DNA of 64,000 nucleotides, taken from contig CP131056.1 of assembly GCA_030657355.1 (NCBI GenBank), forward strand, positions 1,632,501-1,696,500, read 5' to 3'. Source of the stretch: Radicibacter daui. Lineage in GTDB: Bacteria > Pseudomonadota > Alphaproteobacteria > Radicibacterales > Radicibacteraceae. Below the pieces are notes generated by a model. The model did no database searches. It was not told the origin of the DNA and was given only the letters and a program-made list of their open reading frames with translations. The position numbers and the translations under genes are program-made. Positions 8,333 to 15,679 of the stretch are shown piece by piece. Position 1 is the stretch's first letter. Every line of letters begins with the position of its first letter.

Positions 8333-9195
8333 TGCCGACCCCGCATGGTCTTGAGCACGGGGAAGAGAATTTCCGCGGTGCCGGAGAAGATCATTTCCCG
8401 GTCTTCGACCTTCAGCGTGGCAAAGGCGGTCCGGGCGGCCGCCACCAGATCGGGCATCGGCCGGTCGGCGGCAGGGAAGTTGGAACCCCAGGCAATGCGG
8501 TTTGCGCCAAAGCGGCCCACCAGCTGCGCCATGAAGGTCTCGACCGTGGATTTGCCCTGGGCTGCGGCTTCGATGTTGCGCAGCGTCAGCTTGAGATAGA
8601 CGTTTGGCCGGTCTGCAAGGCTGAAGAGCTCGGAGGCGAGCGCGTAGGGCGCGCCATCTTCCAGCACCGGGCGGGCCAGATGGTCGAGGATCACCCGGAC
8701 GTTCGGGAACTTCCCGATCAGGTTCTTCAGCAGCGGAATGCCTTCCGGCTGCATCTGCACCGCCACCGGGATGCCGGCATCGCTGGCATATTGCCAGGCC
8801 TTGTGCGAGCGCTCGTCGGCGAGCCAGGGCTGCTGGGTGGGCATGGTGCTGCCGGTGGAGAAGATGCGCATGCCGGTAAGGTTGCGGCTCTGCCAGTATT
8901 TGATCTTCTCGATCGCGTCGTCGGCCAGCAGGTCGGCGGAGAACATGCCGGTGAACCGCTCCGGATGGGCGGCGACGGCATCGGCCAGATAGCTGTTGTT
9001 ATGCCCATAGGCGGTGGAGGCCTGGACGACCACGGCCTTGTCTATCCCGGCTTCATCCATCCGCGCGATCAGGTCCTCATAGGAGACCTGATGGCTCTGC
9101 GACCAGTTGGACTGCTTGCCGCCGAGCGGCGTCAGCGGATAGGTCGCGGTATCGGGAGAGATGACATGGGGATGGATATCTATGATTTTCGGCAT
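8329..9195 (-). CDS. Amidohydrolase-2 family metal-dependent hydrolase (COG3618-like)
   Basis: 288 residues forming a TIM-barrel of the amidohydrolase-2 group, which includes 2-pyrone-4,6-dicarboxylate hydrolase and related lactonases and decarboxylases. Seen: the first metal/active-site motif HPH (residues 8-10, IIDIHPHV), the second-strand block IDKAVVVQAS, TGMRIFS, the VILDHLARP histidine, and a C-terminal AWGSNFPAAD block. In many relatives the last motif is GSDxP with a catalytic Asp; here the position is Asn, a variant that does occur in this family. First gene of a two-gene operon with the decarboxylase-like gene. Likely hydrolyses a lactone-type intermediate of ring cleavage or an analogous carboxylic substrate (inference). 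Confidence 0.82.
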   Translation of the reverse strand: MPKIIDIHPHVISPDTATYPLTPLGGKQSNWSQSHQVSYEDLIARMDEAGIDKAVVVQASTAYGHNNSYLADAVAAHPERFTGMFSADLLADDAIEKIKYWQSRNLTGMRIFSTGSTMPTQQPWLADERSHKAWQYASDAGIPVAVQMQPEGIPLLKNLIGKFPNVRVILDHLARPVLEDGAPYALASELFSLADRPNVYLKLTLRNIEAAAQGKSTVETFMAQLVGRFGANRIAWGSNFPAADRPMPDLVAAARTAFATLKVEDREMIFSGTAEILFPVLKTMRGRQ

Positions 9196-9364
9196 CGTTC
9201 AATCTGCTGGTCCGTAATGCGCGGGCGGGAGGCCGCACGCCAATGCTGGACTGGATTCTCGCCGCGCTGTGCGCTACCCGCCTAATCAGAAGACGGGCCT
9301 TGTAATAAGTTATCGGGAAGGGCGCCCATGCCGCCCGCACCATAAATGAGGGGAAGGAAAGCCG

Positions 9365-10009
9365 ATGCCGGGCAGGAAAGTGTCGCTGGAGGAACTGGCG
9401 GAGATCGTTGCTGCTCGAGGGGAGAGCGGGCGCCATGTCACGGCCATCGCCGGGCCGCCCGGTGCCGGCAAGTCCACCCTCGCCGAAGCGCTGGAGAAAA
9501 AGCTGAATGCCGCCGAGCCTGGTGCGGCCGCCATCCTGCCGATGGACGGTTATCATTTTGATGATCGTGTGCTGGTGCCGCGCGGCTGGCGGCCGCGCAA
9601 GGGTGCGCCGCATACCTTCGATGTCGGCGGTTTTGCCGCGATGGTGGAGCGTCTTGTCGCCAACCGCGAGGATGAGGTGGCGGTACCCGTCTTCGACCGC
9701 GATCTGGAGATCGCCCGGGCCGGTGCCCGCCTCATTCCGCGCTCGGTGCGCCATCTGCTGGTGGAAGGCAATTACCTGCTGCTGAAGGCCGAGCCTTGGG
9801 CCAGCCTCCGGCCGCTGTTCGGCACCACCGTCTTTATCGATGTGCCCTATTCCGTGCTGGAACAGCGCTTGCTGGCGCGCTGGCACCACTACCAGCTCTC
9901 GCCGGAAGAACTGGTGGTGAAGATGGAAGGCAATGACCTGCCCAATGTCCGCCTTGTGCTGGCAGAGAGCATCGAGCCGGAGTTCCGGCTGGGCGAGGAG
10001 GCGGGCTGA
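9365..10009 (+). CDS. Nucleoside/sugar kinase-family P-loop protein (uridine kinase/PanK-like fold)
   Basis: 214 residues beginning after a GGAAGGAAAG ribosome-binding site. Seen: Walker A GPPGAGKST at about residues 30-38, then MDGYHFDD, the acceptor-binding block shared with uridine kinase and pantothenate kinase, RGWRPRKGAPHTFDV, PVFDRDLEIARAG and LLVEGNYLLL, a Walker-B-like strand. This matches the YggC/FrcK-type kinases of Proteobacteria, whose substrate is often uncertain; rhizobial members sit with fructose ABC transporters, but no transporter is adjacent here. Divergent from the amidohydrolase operon across a 169-bp gap. Function beyond phosphotransfer is not assigned. Confidence 0.82.
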   Translation: MPGRKVSLEELAEIVAARGESGRHVTAIAGPPGAGKSTLAEALEKKLNAAEPGAAAILPMDGYHFDDRVLVPRGWRPRKGAPHTFDVGGFAAMVERLVANREDEVAVPVFDRDLEIARAGARLIPRSVRHLLVEGNYLLLKAEPWASLRPLFGTTVFIDVPYSVLEQRLLARWHHYQLSPEELVVKMEGNDLPNVRLVLAESIEPEFRLGEEAG

Positions 10010-10046
10010 CGCCAGCCTCCCCGGACCCTTTGCCGGTCGCTGCCGC

Positions 10047-10856
10047 TTATGCGGGGCGTGCCACCATCACCATGGTGTCGATGGTGAAGGAGCCGTCGGC
10101 TTCAATGGCGAAATAGTCCCTGACCTCGCTGGCCATCTGCTCCTGCAGGGCGCGGATGGCATCCGCCATCACTGGCGGCGTGCGCATGCGGGTGATCCAG
10201 CTCTTGAACTCGAGGCGCAGGCGGAAGCGCTCGGTCGTGCAGTGGCTGAAGCCGGCGGCTTCGATGGTGCGCTGCCATTCCTCGACCGAATAATTACGGA
10301 TGTGGGAGGGGTCGCGCAGCATCTCGACCGATTGCAGGAAGGTGTCGAGCAGCGGATCGCCGGGCGTGACGACATCGGCAAAGACGGCCCGGCCTTCCGG
10401 TGACAGCACCCGCCGCGCTTCGGCAATGCCGGCCGGGAAATGACGCCAGTGATGGGCGCTGTAGCGCGTCATCACCAGATCAAAGCTGCCGGCTGTAAAG
10501 GGCAGGGTCTCGGCGCCGCATTGCTGGGTCACGATGTTGGTGAGGCCGCGCTCGGCCGCCTGCTGTTCAACCGCGGCCAGCATGTCCTTGGAAAGATCGC
10601 TTGCCACCACCTCGCGGGCATAGGGCGCCGCGTGATAGGCGACATGCCCGCCGCCGCAGCCCATATCCAGCACACGCCCGCCGGAGCGGCGGCGCACAAT
10701 GTCGGTCATGAAGGCGAGATCCGGCCCGCCGGCATGTACCGCGCTCGTCACATAATTGGCGGCGGTGGTGCCGAACTGGCTGGTGACCAGCGCGGCATGA
10801 GAGTGCGTGCTGCTGGCGGGGGCAGTGCCAGAGGGAGCGGTGCTGGTGGCGGTCAT
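10047..10856 (-). CDS. Class I SAM-dependent methyltransferase
   Basis: 269 residues from the ATG at 10856, preceded by AAGGAAGG; longer in-frame starts would run through the divergent promoter. Seen: SAM-binding motif I VLDMGCGGGHVAYHAA, motif post-I VVASDLSKDML, then FDLVMTRYSAHHW and a RRVLSPEGRAVFADVV block as in UbiE/YcgJ-type enzymes. The Ala/Ser/Thr-rich first 20 residues are probably disordered. Substrate unknown: small-molecule methylation is the family norm. The gene is divergent from the MmyB-like regulator across 133 bp, the classic arrangement for regulator and target. Confidence 0.85.
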   Translation of the reverse strand: MTATSTAPSGTAPASSTHSHAALVTSQFGTTAANYVTSAVHAGGPDLAFMTDIVRRRSGGRVLDMGCGGGHVAYHAAPYAREVVASDLSKDMLAAVEQQAAERGLTNIVTQQCGAETLPFTAGSFDLVMTRYSAHHWRHFPAGIAEARRVLSPEGRAVFADVVTPGDPLLDTFLQSVEMLRDPSHIRNYSVEEWQRTIEAAGFSHCTTERFRLRLEFKSWITRMRTPPVMADAIRALQEQMASEVRDYFAIEADGSFTIDTMVMVARPA

Positions 10857-10945
10857 GATCGTCGGCCTTCCTTGGTCTTGCTCTTGCCCGGCGGAAATGG
10901 TGCTCCGGGGAGGCGTTGTCTGGAAGGGGAAGGTTAGGGCACTTT

Positions 10946-10981
10946 TAAACTGGTACAAGAGTGGCATTTATACTGGTATAA
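10946..10981. promoter_or_regulatory. Candidate operator pair between methyltransferase and MmyB-like regulator
   Basis: Two related boxes, TAAAC-TG-GTACA at 10946-10957 and TATAC-TG-GTATA at 10969-10980, lie 23 bp apart in the divergent promoter region. The second has perfect 5-bp inverted arms; both contain ACTGGTAYAA. The TATACT within the second box is also a plausible -10 for the plus strand. Recognition by the adjacent regulator is inference. Confidence 0.5.
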
Positions 10982-10989
10982 AAACTGCC

Positions 10990-11802
10990 ATGAGCAAGAC
11001 TCCGTCAGAAGCCCAGCGGCGTGCGCTGGGAGAGTTCCTGAAAGCCCATCGGGCCCGCCTCAGCCCGGAAAGTGCCGGCCTTGCCGTTACCGGCCGGCGG
11101 CGCACGCCCGGCCTCCGGCGCGAGGAGGTGGCCCATCTCGCCGGCCTCAGCGCGACCTGGTATTGCTGGATGGAACAGGGACGGGACATCTCTGTATCCC
11201 CGCATGCGCTGACCCGGCTGGCCGAGGCCTTGCAGCTGACGCCGGCAGAGCGTGCCTATCTCTTCGACCTCACCGGCAAACGCGATCCCGCCCTGCATCA
11301 TGATGAGGCGGGCGGCAGCCAGGCCGCACCGCCCGCCTTGCAGGCTGCCTTAACGGCGACAGGGTGCCCCGCCTATCTCATGGATCATCGCTGGAACCTT
11401 ATGGCCTGGAACCCGGCGGCAGAGAGGCTGTTCGCCGGATGGCTCGACCGGCCTGAAGACCACAATCTGCTGCGCTTCGTTTTTCTCCATCCCGTCGCCC
11501 GGCGGCTGATCGTCGACTGGGATGAGCGGGCGCGGCGTGTGCTCGCCGAGTTTCGTGCCGATTACAGCCGCCATCTGGAGGAAGGGCCGATGACCGCGCT
11601 GGTGGAGGAGCTGCTTGCCGCCAGTGCGGTTTTTGCCGTCGGGTGGCGCGAGCAGCAGGTTTATGGCCGCGATGGCGGGGAGCGGCTTTTCCGGGGGGCA
11701 GGGGACGAGGTGCACCGGTACGAGCAGGTAAGCCTGCTGCCCGCAGCGCGTCCGGATCTGAAACTGGTGATGCTGACGGGGCCTGCCGCCAGGGCCCTTT
11801 AG
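10990..11802 (+). CDS. XRE-family HTH regulator with MmyB-like ligand-binding domain
   Basis: 270 residues. Seen: an N-terminal HTH (LGEFLKAHRARLSPE, then GLRREEVAHLAGLSATWYCW and MEQGRDISVSPHALTRLAEAL), typical of the MmyB-like class, followed by the MLTR ligand-binding domain with WNLMAWNPAAERLFAG, NLLRFVFLHPVARRLIVDW and the basic end. These regulators are known from actinomycetes and Proteobacteria, where they commonly control a divergent redox or tailoring enzyme; here the divergent neighbour is the methyltransferase. Start chosen at ATG 10990 because upstream in-frame codons lie in the operator region. Confidence 0.9.
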   Translation: MSKTPSEAQRRALGEFLKAHRARLSPESAGLAVTGRRRTPGLRREEVAHLAGLSATWYCWMEQGRDISVSPHALTRLAEALQLTPAERAYLFDLTGKRDPALHHDEAGGSQAAPPALQAALTATGCPAYLMDHRWNLMAWNPAAERLFAGWLDRPEDHNLLRFVFLHPVARRLIVDWDERARRVLAEFRADYSRHLEEGPMTALVEELLAASAVFAVGWREQQVYGRDGGERLFRGAGDEVHRYEQVSLLPAARPDLKLVMLTGPAARAL

Positions 11803-11967
11803 CGGCCATCATTCCGGCCACAGGGGAACGGTGTTCTCAAATTTTCTGCAAATGTTCTCATTTTGATCTTGTCATGTGGAAAATGTTCTGTCACTGTTCA
11901 CGTGAACAAAAGGCAAACGCCTTTCGACCTCGGTCGCCCCCGCGGCCTCAAGATCAAGGAGAGAGCG

Positions 11968-12066
11968 ATGCGTAGCTGGATGGTGCTCAAGGATATCGTT
12001 GCCGGTGTCAGCCTGATTGTGGCCATGGGTTCCTGGGGTCTTTTGGCGTACGGGCTCGGTGCCTGA
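11968..12066 (+). CDS. Small single-span membrane peptide, 32 residues
   Basis: An ATG at 11968 follows a good AAGGAGAG site (from about 11956) by 5 bases. The product has a basic N-terminus (MRSWMVLKD) and a hydrophobic segment at about residues 10-31 (IVAGVSLIVAMGSWGLLAYG), compatible with one membrane helix. No family is recognised. It is followed by a clear terminator, so it looks like a short monocistronic unit. Evidence is RBS, hydrophobicity and terminator only; conservation in relatives would be needed to be sure. Confidence 0.5.
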   Translation: MRSWMVLKDIVAGVSLIVAMGSWGLLAYGLGA

Positions 12067-12137
12067 TCGTCGCCGGGCTGCCAGGGGTGGCAGCTCGCCG
12101 GACGGCAAGTTTCTGGTTTTAAAGGGTTTGGGTAAAA

Positions 12138-12174
12138 GGGGCGGGACGACCGACGGGTCGCCGCCCTTTTTCTT
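12138..12174 (+). terminator. Rho-independent terminator after the 32-residue ORF
   Basis: GGGCGG (12138-12144 region) pairs with CCGCCC at 12161-12166 around an inner CGAC/GTCG stem, followed directly by TTTTTCTTT at 12167-12175. It ends the small-peptide transcript ahead of the lytic transglycosylase. Confidence 0.8.
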
Positions 12175-12255
12175 TGCCCGTTGCCGGGCCAATGCCGGGC
12201 GGGCTGGCACGGTGGTTGCTTTCCTTCAGGGCAGGTTTCTTGAAGGTAGGCACGA

Positions 12256-13428
12256 ATGACCCGGACAGGTTTGCATTTCACAAGGTCAGGCGCGGCGCCG
12301 CGGCGGTGGTGGCCGCTGGTGCTGGCGGCTGTTGCCGTTGCCGTGCTGATGCAACTTTTCGGCCTTGTCCGCCCTGCCCATGCCGGTAGCCTGACCGAAC
12401 AGCGAAACCTCGCCCTGGGACGGATGCTGGCGGCGCGCAATGAAGCCGCGCAGCAGGCCGCCTTGCCAGCCTTGCCCTATTTTGCCGCCAGCAATGGCAT
12501 GCGGGCGCCGGCTGACCCGGCCATGCGCGGTTCCGAAATCTGCCTGAATGAGATCGCTGTTGCCGAGCGCCGCTATAGCGTGCCGCCCAAGCTGCTTCAG
12601 GCAATCGCCATCGGCGAGAGCGGGCGCTGGGTGCCGGAACAGAAGCGTTCCTATCCCTGGCCGTGGACGGTCACCAATGGCGGCGATGGCGAATATCTCC
12701 CCAACAAGCAGGCAGCGATTGCCTATGTGCGCCAGCTGCAGGCGCGGGGGGAAACCAACATTGATGTCGGCTGCATGCAGATCAACCTGCGTGCCCATCC
12801 CGATGCCTTCGCCTCGCTGGAAGAGGCGTTCGACCCCCGCGCCAATGTCGGTTATGCGATCAATCTGCTGAACAGCCTCAAGCAGCGCGAGGGCAACTGG
12901 GTCTCCGCCGTTGGCTTCTATCACTCCGCCACGCCGTCGCTGAAGGCGAAGTACAACGCCAAGATCGCCTCGATCTGGCAGGGCCTGAAAGGTGCGGCGG
13001 ACCTGCAGCAAACGCTTTATGCCTCCGCTGGTCGTAACCCGATGTCGCCCTCGCAATCGATGACGGGCCTGCTGGCCGGCACGGCCGGGGATGACATGAC
13101 CATGGCGCCGCGTGCTGGCTCCCTCGGGGTTGCCGGAACCCAGCTCGCCGCCTTCCCGGACGCAACGGATGAGGCAACGGCGCCGGGCCCGGTGTTGCCG
13201 CGCCAGCCGACAGCCTTCTTCAACAGCCTCGTCAACCGCGTGCCGGGCAAGCAGGTGGTCGCCCAGCAGGGCACGCTGCATCAGGGCGGCGCCACCACGG
13301 CCGTCGCGTCCAATACGGGCGGGACCGTTCAGCCGGAACATCGGGCCAAGGGGCTGGGCGATTACATGGCCCAGGCGATCCCGACCGCAACCTCAATGGC
13401 CGCCTCCCCGCAGATCAACCTGCGTTAA
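12256..13428 (+). CDS. Lytic transglycosylase, SLT domain, secreted or membrane anchored
   Basis: 390 residues. Seen: a basic N-terminus and one hydrophobic segment at about 20-38 ending in RPAHAGS, a signal peptide or anchor; a goose-lysozyme-like SLT domain at about 95-225 with catalytic-Glu block AIAIGESGRW, the VGCMQINLRAHPDAF block and AVGFYHS; then a long Pro/Ala/Thr-rich low-complexity tail. Such enzymes cleave the glycan strands of peptidoglycan to give 1,6-anhydro ends during growth or assembly of envelope machines. No secretion or flagellar genes are adjacent, so the specific role is open. Convergent with the downstream LysR gene. Confidence 0.9.
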   Translation: MTRTGLHFTRSGAAPRRWWPLVLAAVAVAVLMQLFGLVRPAHAGSLTEQRNLALGRMLAARNEAAQQAALPALPYFAASNGMRAPADPAMRGSEICLNEIAVAERRYSVPPKLLQAIAIGESGRWVPEQKRSYPWPWTVTNGGDGEYLPNKQAAIAYVRQLQARGETNIDVGCMQINLRAHPDAFASLEEAFDPRANVGYAINLLNSLKQREGNWVSAVGFYHSATPSLKAKYNAKIASIWQGLKGAADLQQTLYASAGRNPMSPSQSMTGLLAGTAGDDMTMAPRAGSLGVAGTQLAAFPDATDEATAPGPVLPRQPTAFFNSLVNRVPGKQVVAQQGTLHQGGATTAVASNTGGTVQPEHRAKGLGDYMAQAIPTATSMAASPQINLR

Positions 13429-13452
13429 TTCCTGCCGACGGCGTGGGGGCGG

Positions 13453-14352
13453 TCACCAACGCGGGTTCGCGCCGAACCATTCTTCCAGCAGGTCGATAAA
13501 ATGGCGCACCTTGGTGCCCACATGCCGGGCTGACGGATAGACGGCGTGAATGCCTAGGCTCTCTGTCGTGTAGTCTGGCAGCAGCTGTACCAGTGCGCCG
13601 CGCGCCACATGGGCGCCCAGCACGAAGGCCGGGCCATAGAGGATGCCGCCCCCCGCCAGCGCTGCGGCGAGCAAGGTCTCCATATTGTCAGCCATGAACC
13701 GGGCCGGACCTTCCACCTTTTGTGGGCGGCCGGTTTTGTCGGCAAAACTCCAGTCGCCGGGTGACCGGGCGCGACTGAACGCCAGACAGTCAAGCCGGGC
13801 CAGCGCCGCCGGGGTCCGGGGAGTCTCCTTGCCCGCGAGATAGGAAGGCGCTGCACAGGCCATCATCGGGCTCTCGGCGAAACGGCGGGCAATGAGTGTT
13901 GAATCGGGCAGGGAGCCGATCCGGATCGCCAGATCGAAACCGGCGTCGATCAGGTCGGCAAACCGGTCGTCGAGGTTCATCTCCACCCGCACGTCGGGAT
14001 ACCGGCGCAGATACTCGGCTATGGGGCCGCCCAGATGAAGGGCGCCGAAGGTTGTCGGTGCGGTGAGGCGCAAGATGCCACGGGGTTTTTCCTGCAGGGC
14101 AGCGGCGGCGCGGTCGGCATCTTCAAGGCAGGTGAGAATGTGGACGCTGCGCTCGTAATAGTCCCGGCCGGCCTCCGTCAGGTGCAGCTTGCGCGTTGTG
14201 CGTTGCAGGAGGCGCGCGCCCAGCAGTGTCTCCAGGGTGGCGAGATGCTTGCCGGCCATTGCAGGCGTCATGCCCAGACGGCGTGCTGCCGCTGCAAGGC
14301 TGCCCTCATCGACGGCGGCAACAAGCACTGCAAGGCCGGTAAGCCGATCCAT
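13453..14352 (-). CDS. LysR-family transcriptional regulator (DmlR/AaeR-like)
   Basis: 299 residues, standard LysR length. Seen: N-terminal HTH (MDRLTGLAVLVAAVDEGSLA, LGMTPAMAGKHLATLE, GARLLQRTTRKLHLTEAG), then the effector domain with LRLTAPTTFGALHLGG, LDDRFADLIDAGFDLAIRIG and GILYGPAF. The RIG block is characteristic of the DmlR/PtxR-like subgroup. Divergent from the alpha/beta-hydrolase fusion gene across 112 AT-rich bases, which makes that gene the likely target. Effector unknown. Confidence 0.92.
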   Translation of the reverse strand: MDRLTGLAVLVAAVDEGSLAAAARRLGMTPAMAGKHLATLETLLGARLLQRTTRKLHLTEAGRDYYERSVHILTCLEDADRAAAALQEKPRGILRLTAPTTFGALHLGGPIAEYLRRYPDVRVEMNLDDRFADLIDAGFDLAIRIGSLPDSTLIARRFAESPMMACAAPSYLAGKETPRTPAALARLDCLAFSRARSPGDWSFADKTGRPQKVEGPARFMADNMETLLAAALAGGGILYGPAFVLGAHVARGALVQLLPDYTTESLGIHAVYPSARHVGTKVRHFIDLLEEWFGANPRW

Positions 14353-14464
14353 GGCAGATTATATCTCGTAGTTATCGAATGTATGAAAATAACAGATAAT
14401 TATCACTCATAAGAAGTAGATTTAATGTTCCGCCCGTGCCCTGACAGGGGTTGTTGAAAACGGG
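14353..14464. promoter_or_regulatory. AT-rich divergent control region of the LysR/hydrolase pair
   Basis: This gap is much more AT-rich than its surroundings between 14355 and 14425. It contains TTATC at 14372-14376 and GATAATTATC, a perfect 10-bp palindrome, at 14395-14404. LysR proteins normally bind such divergent regions near their own promoter; the exact box is not resolved. Confidence 0.4.
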
Positions 14465-15634
14465 ATGGACATCATGAAGATATCGGCCAACGGGATTATG
14501 TTGCAGGCGCAAGATCAGGGCGACGGCGATGTAGCGCTGGTATTCCTGCACTATTGGGGCGGCACCGCGCAGAGTTGGCGTCTCCTGATCGACACGCTGC
14601 CTGACGAGCTGCGAACTATCGCGCTGGATGCCCGGGGCTGGGGTGGCTCGGACCGGCCCGCGGACGGATATGACATCGCGACGATGGCGGACGACGTGGC
14701 GGCGGCCATATCCAGCCTCGGCCTGCAGCGTTACGTTCTGGTCGGTCACTCCATGGGTGGCAAGGTTGCGCAGTTGCTGGCATCGCGGCGTCCGTCTGGC
14801 CTTGCCGGCCTGGTGCTGGTGGCTCCGTCTCCCGCGCAAGGCAAGCATCTTTCTGCGGCTGAGCGAGAGGGGATGGCTGCAGCCTATACAACCGGGCAGT
14901 CTGCCGGATGGACAGTCGACAATGTGCTGACAGGCCGGGCCCTGCCTTCTCATCTGCGGGAGCAGGTAATTTCAGGCAGCCTCGCCGGGTCGCCGGCAGC
15001 CCGGGAGAGTTGGCCTGCGCGGGCTATCGTTGAGGATGTCAGTGCCAACCTTGCCGATATCGAGGTTCCGGTTCTCGTAATCGGCGGCGAGCTGGACAAG
15101 GTCGACAGTGTGGAGATGCTGCGGTCGGTGGTGCTGCCCTCCCTGCCTGAGGCCCGTCTGTCGGTTGTTGCCGGCGCCGGCCATCTGTTGCCGCTGGAAG
15201 CGCCGGAGGAAGTCGGAGCCCTGCTTGCCGATTTCGTCGCGGGCCTGTCCGCTACTTCGGCCACCCCCACTCCGGAAGATATCCCCGGCGCGTTCGATGA
15301 GGCCTTTAACCGTGGCGATATCGACGGAGTGCTGTCGCTTTTCCATCCGCAGGCAGTGATGCGGATGACCGATGGCGTCACTGTTGCCGGAGGCGCCGCG
15401 TCCCTGCGCGAGCATCTGCGGCATCTCCTCGCGGCTAGGCCAGTCCTTCACAACAGGATCCGGCGCGTACTGGTCAGCGGGGACACAGCGTTGCTGCTTC
15501 TGGACTGGGAAATCCGCGTTCCGGTTCAGGGCCGCGGAGACGAGGAAGGGCAGGGCACCGCCACTCAGGTTGCCGAACGCTGCGGTGACGGAAACTGGCG
15601 CCTACGCATCGCCAATCCGCTTGGCATTGCCTGA
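14465..15634 (+). CDS. Alpha/beta hydrolase fused to a SnoaL/NTF2-like domain
   Basis: 389 residues with two domains. Residues 1-270 are an alpha/beta hydrolase: an HYWGG oxyanion region in place of HGxxG, LDARGWGGSDRP, nucleophile elbow GHSMGG (Ser at about 95), an acid near VLVIGGELDKV and the catalytic His in AGAGHLLPLEAP. Residues about 275-389 are an NTF2-like (SgcJ/EcaC or ketosteroid-isomerase-like) domain, FDEAFNRGDIDGVLSLF and VMRMTDGVTVAGG. Each domain is common alone; the fusion is less so. It could be an esterase, epoxide hydrolase-like or haloperoxidase-like enzyme; no substrate is readable. Likely controlled by the divergent LysR. An alternative ATG at 14474 would remove three residues. 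Confidence 0.87.
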   Translation: MDIMKISANGIMLQAQDQGDGDVALVFLHYWGGTAQSWRLLIDTLPDELRTIALDARGWGGSDRPADGYDIATMADDVAAAISSLGLQRYVLVGHSMGGKVAQLLASRRPSGLAGLVLVAPSPAQGKHLSAAEREGMAAAYTTGQSAGWTVDNVLTGRALPSHLREQVISGSLAGSPAARESWPARAIVEDVSANLADIEVPVLVIGGELDKVDSVEMLRSVVLPSLPEARLSVVAGAGHLLPLEAPEEVGALLADFVAGLSATSATPTPEDIPGAFDEAFNRGDIDGVLSLFHPQAVMRMTDGVTVAGGAASLREHLRHLLAARPVLHNRIRRVLVSGDTALLLLDWEIRVPVQGRGDEEGQGTATQVAERCGDGNWRLRIANPLGIA

Positions 15635-15644
15635 ACCTTCGGAG

Positions 15645-15670
15645 GTCCGCTCTCAAAAGAGAGCGGACTT
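15645..15670. terminator. Hairpin between convergent hydrolase and rodA genes
   Basis: A perfect 10-bp stem GTCCGCTCTC/GAGAGCGGAC with an AAAA loop spans 15645-15668, placed between the stops of two convergent genes. There is only a short T stretch on either side, so it may serve both directions weakly. Confidence 0.6.
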
Positions 15671-15679
15671 CGCCTGATA

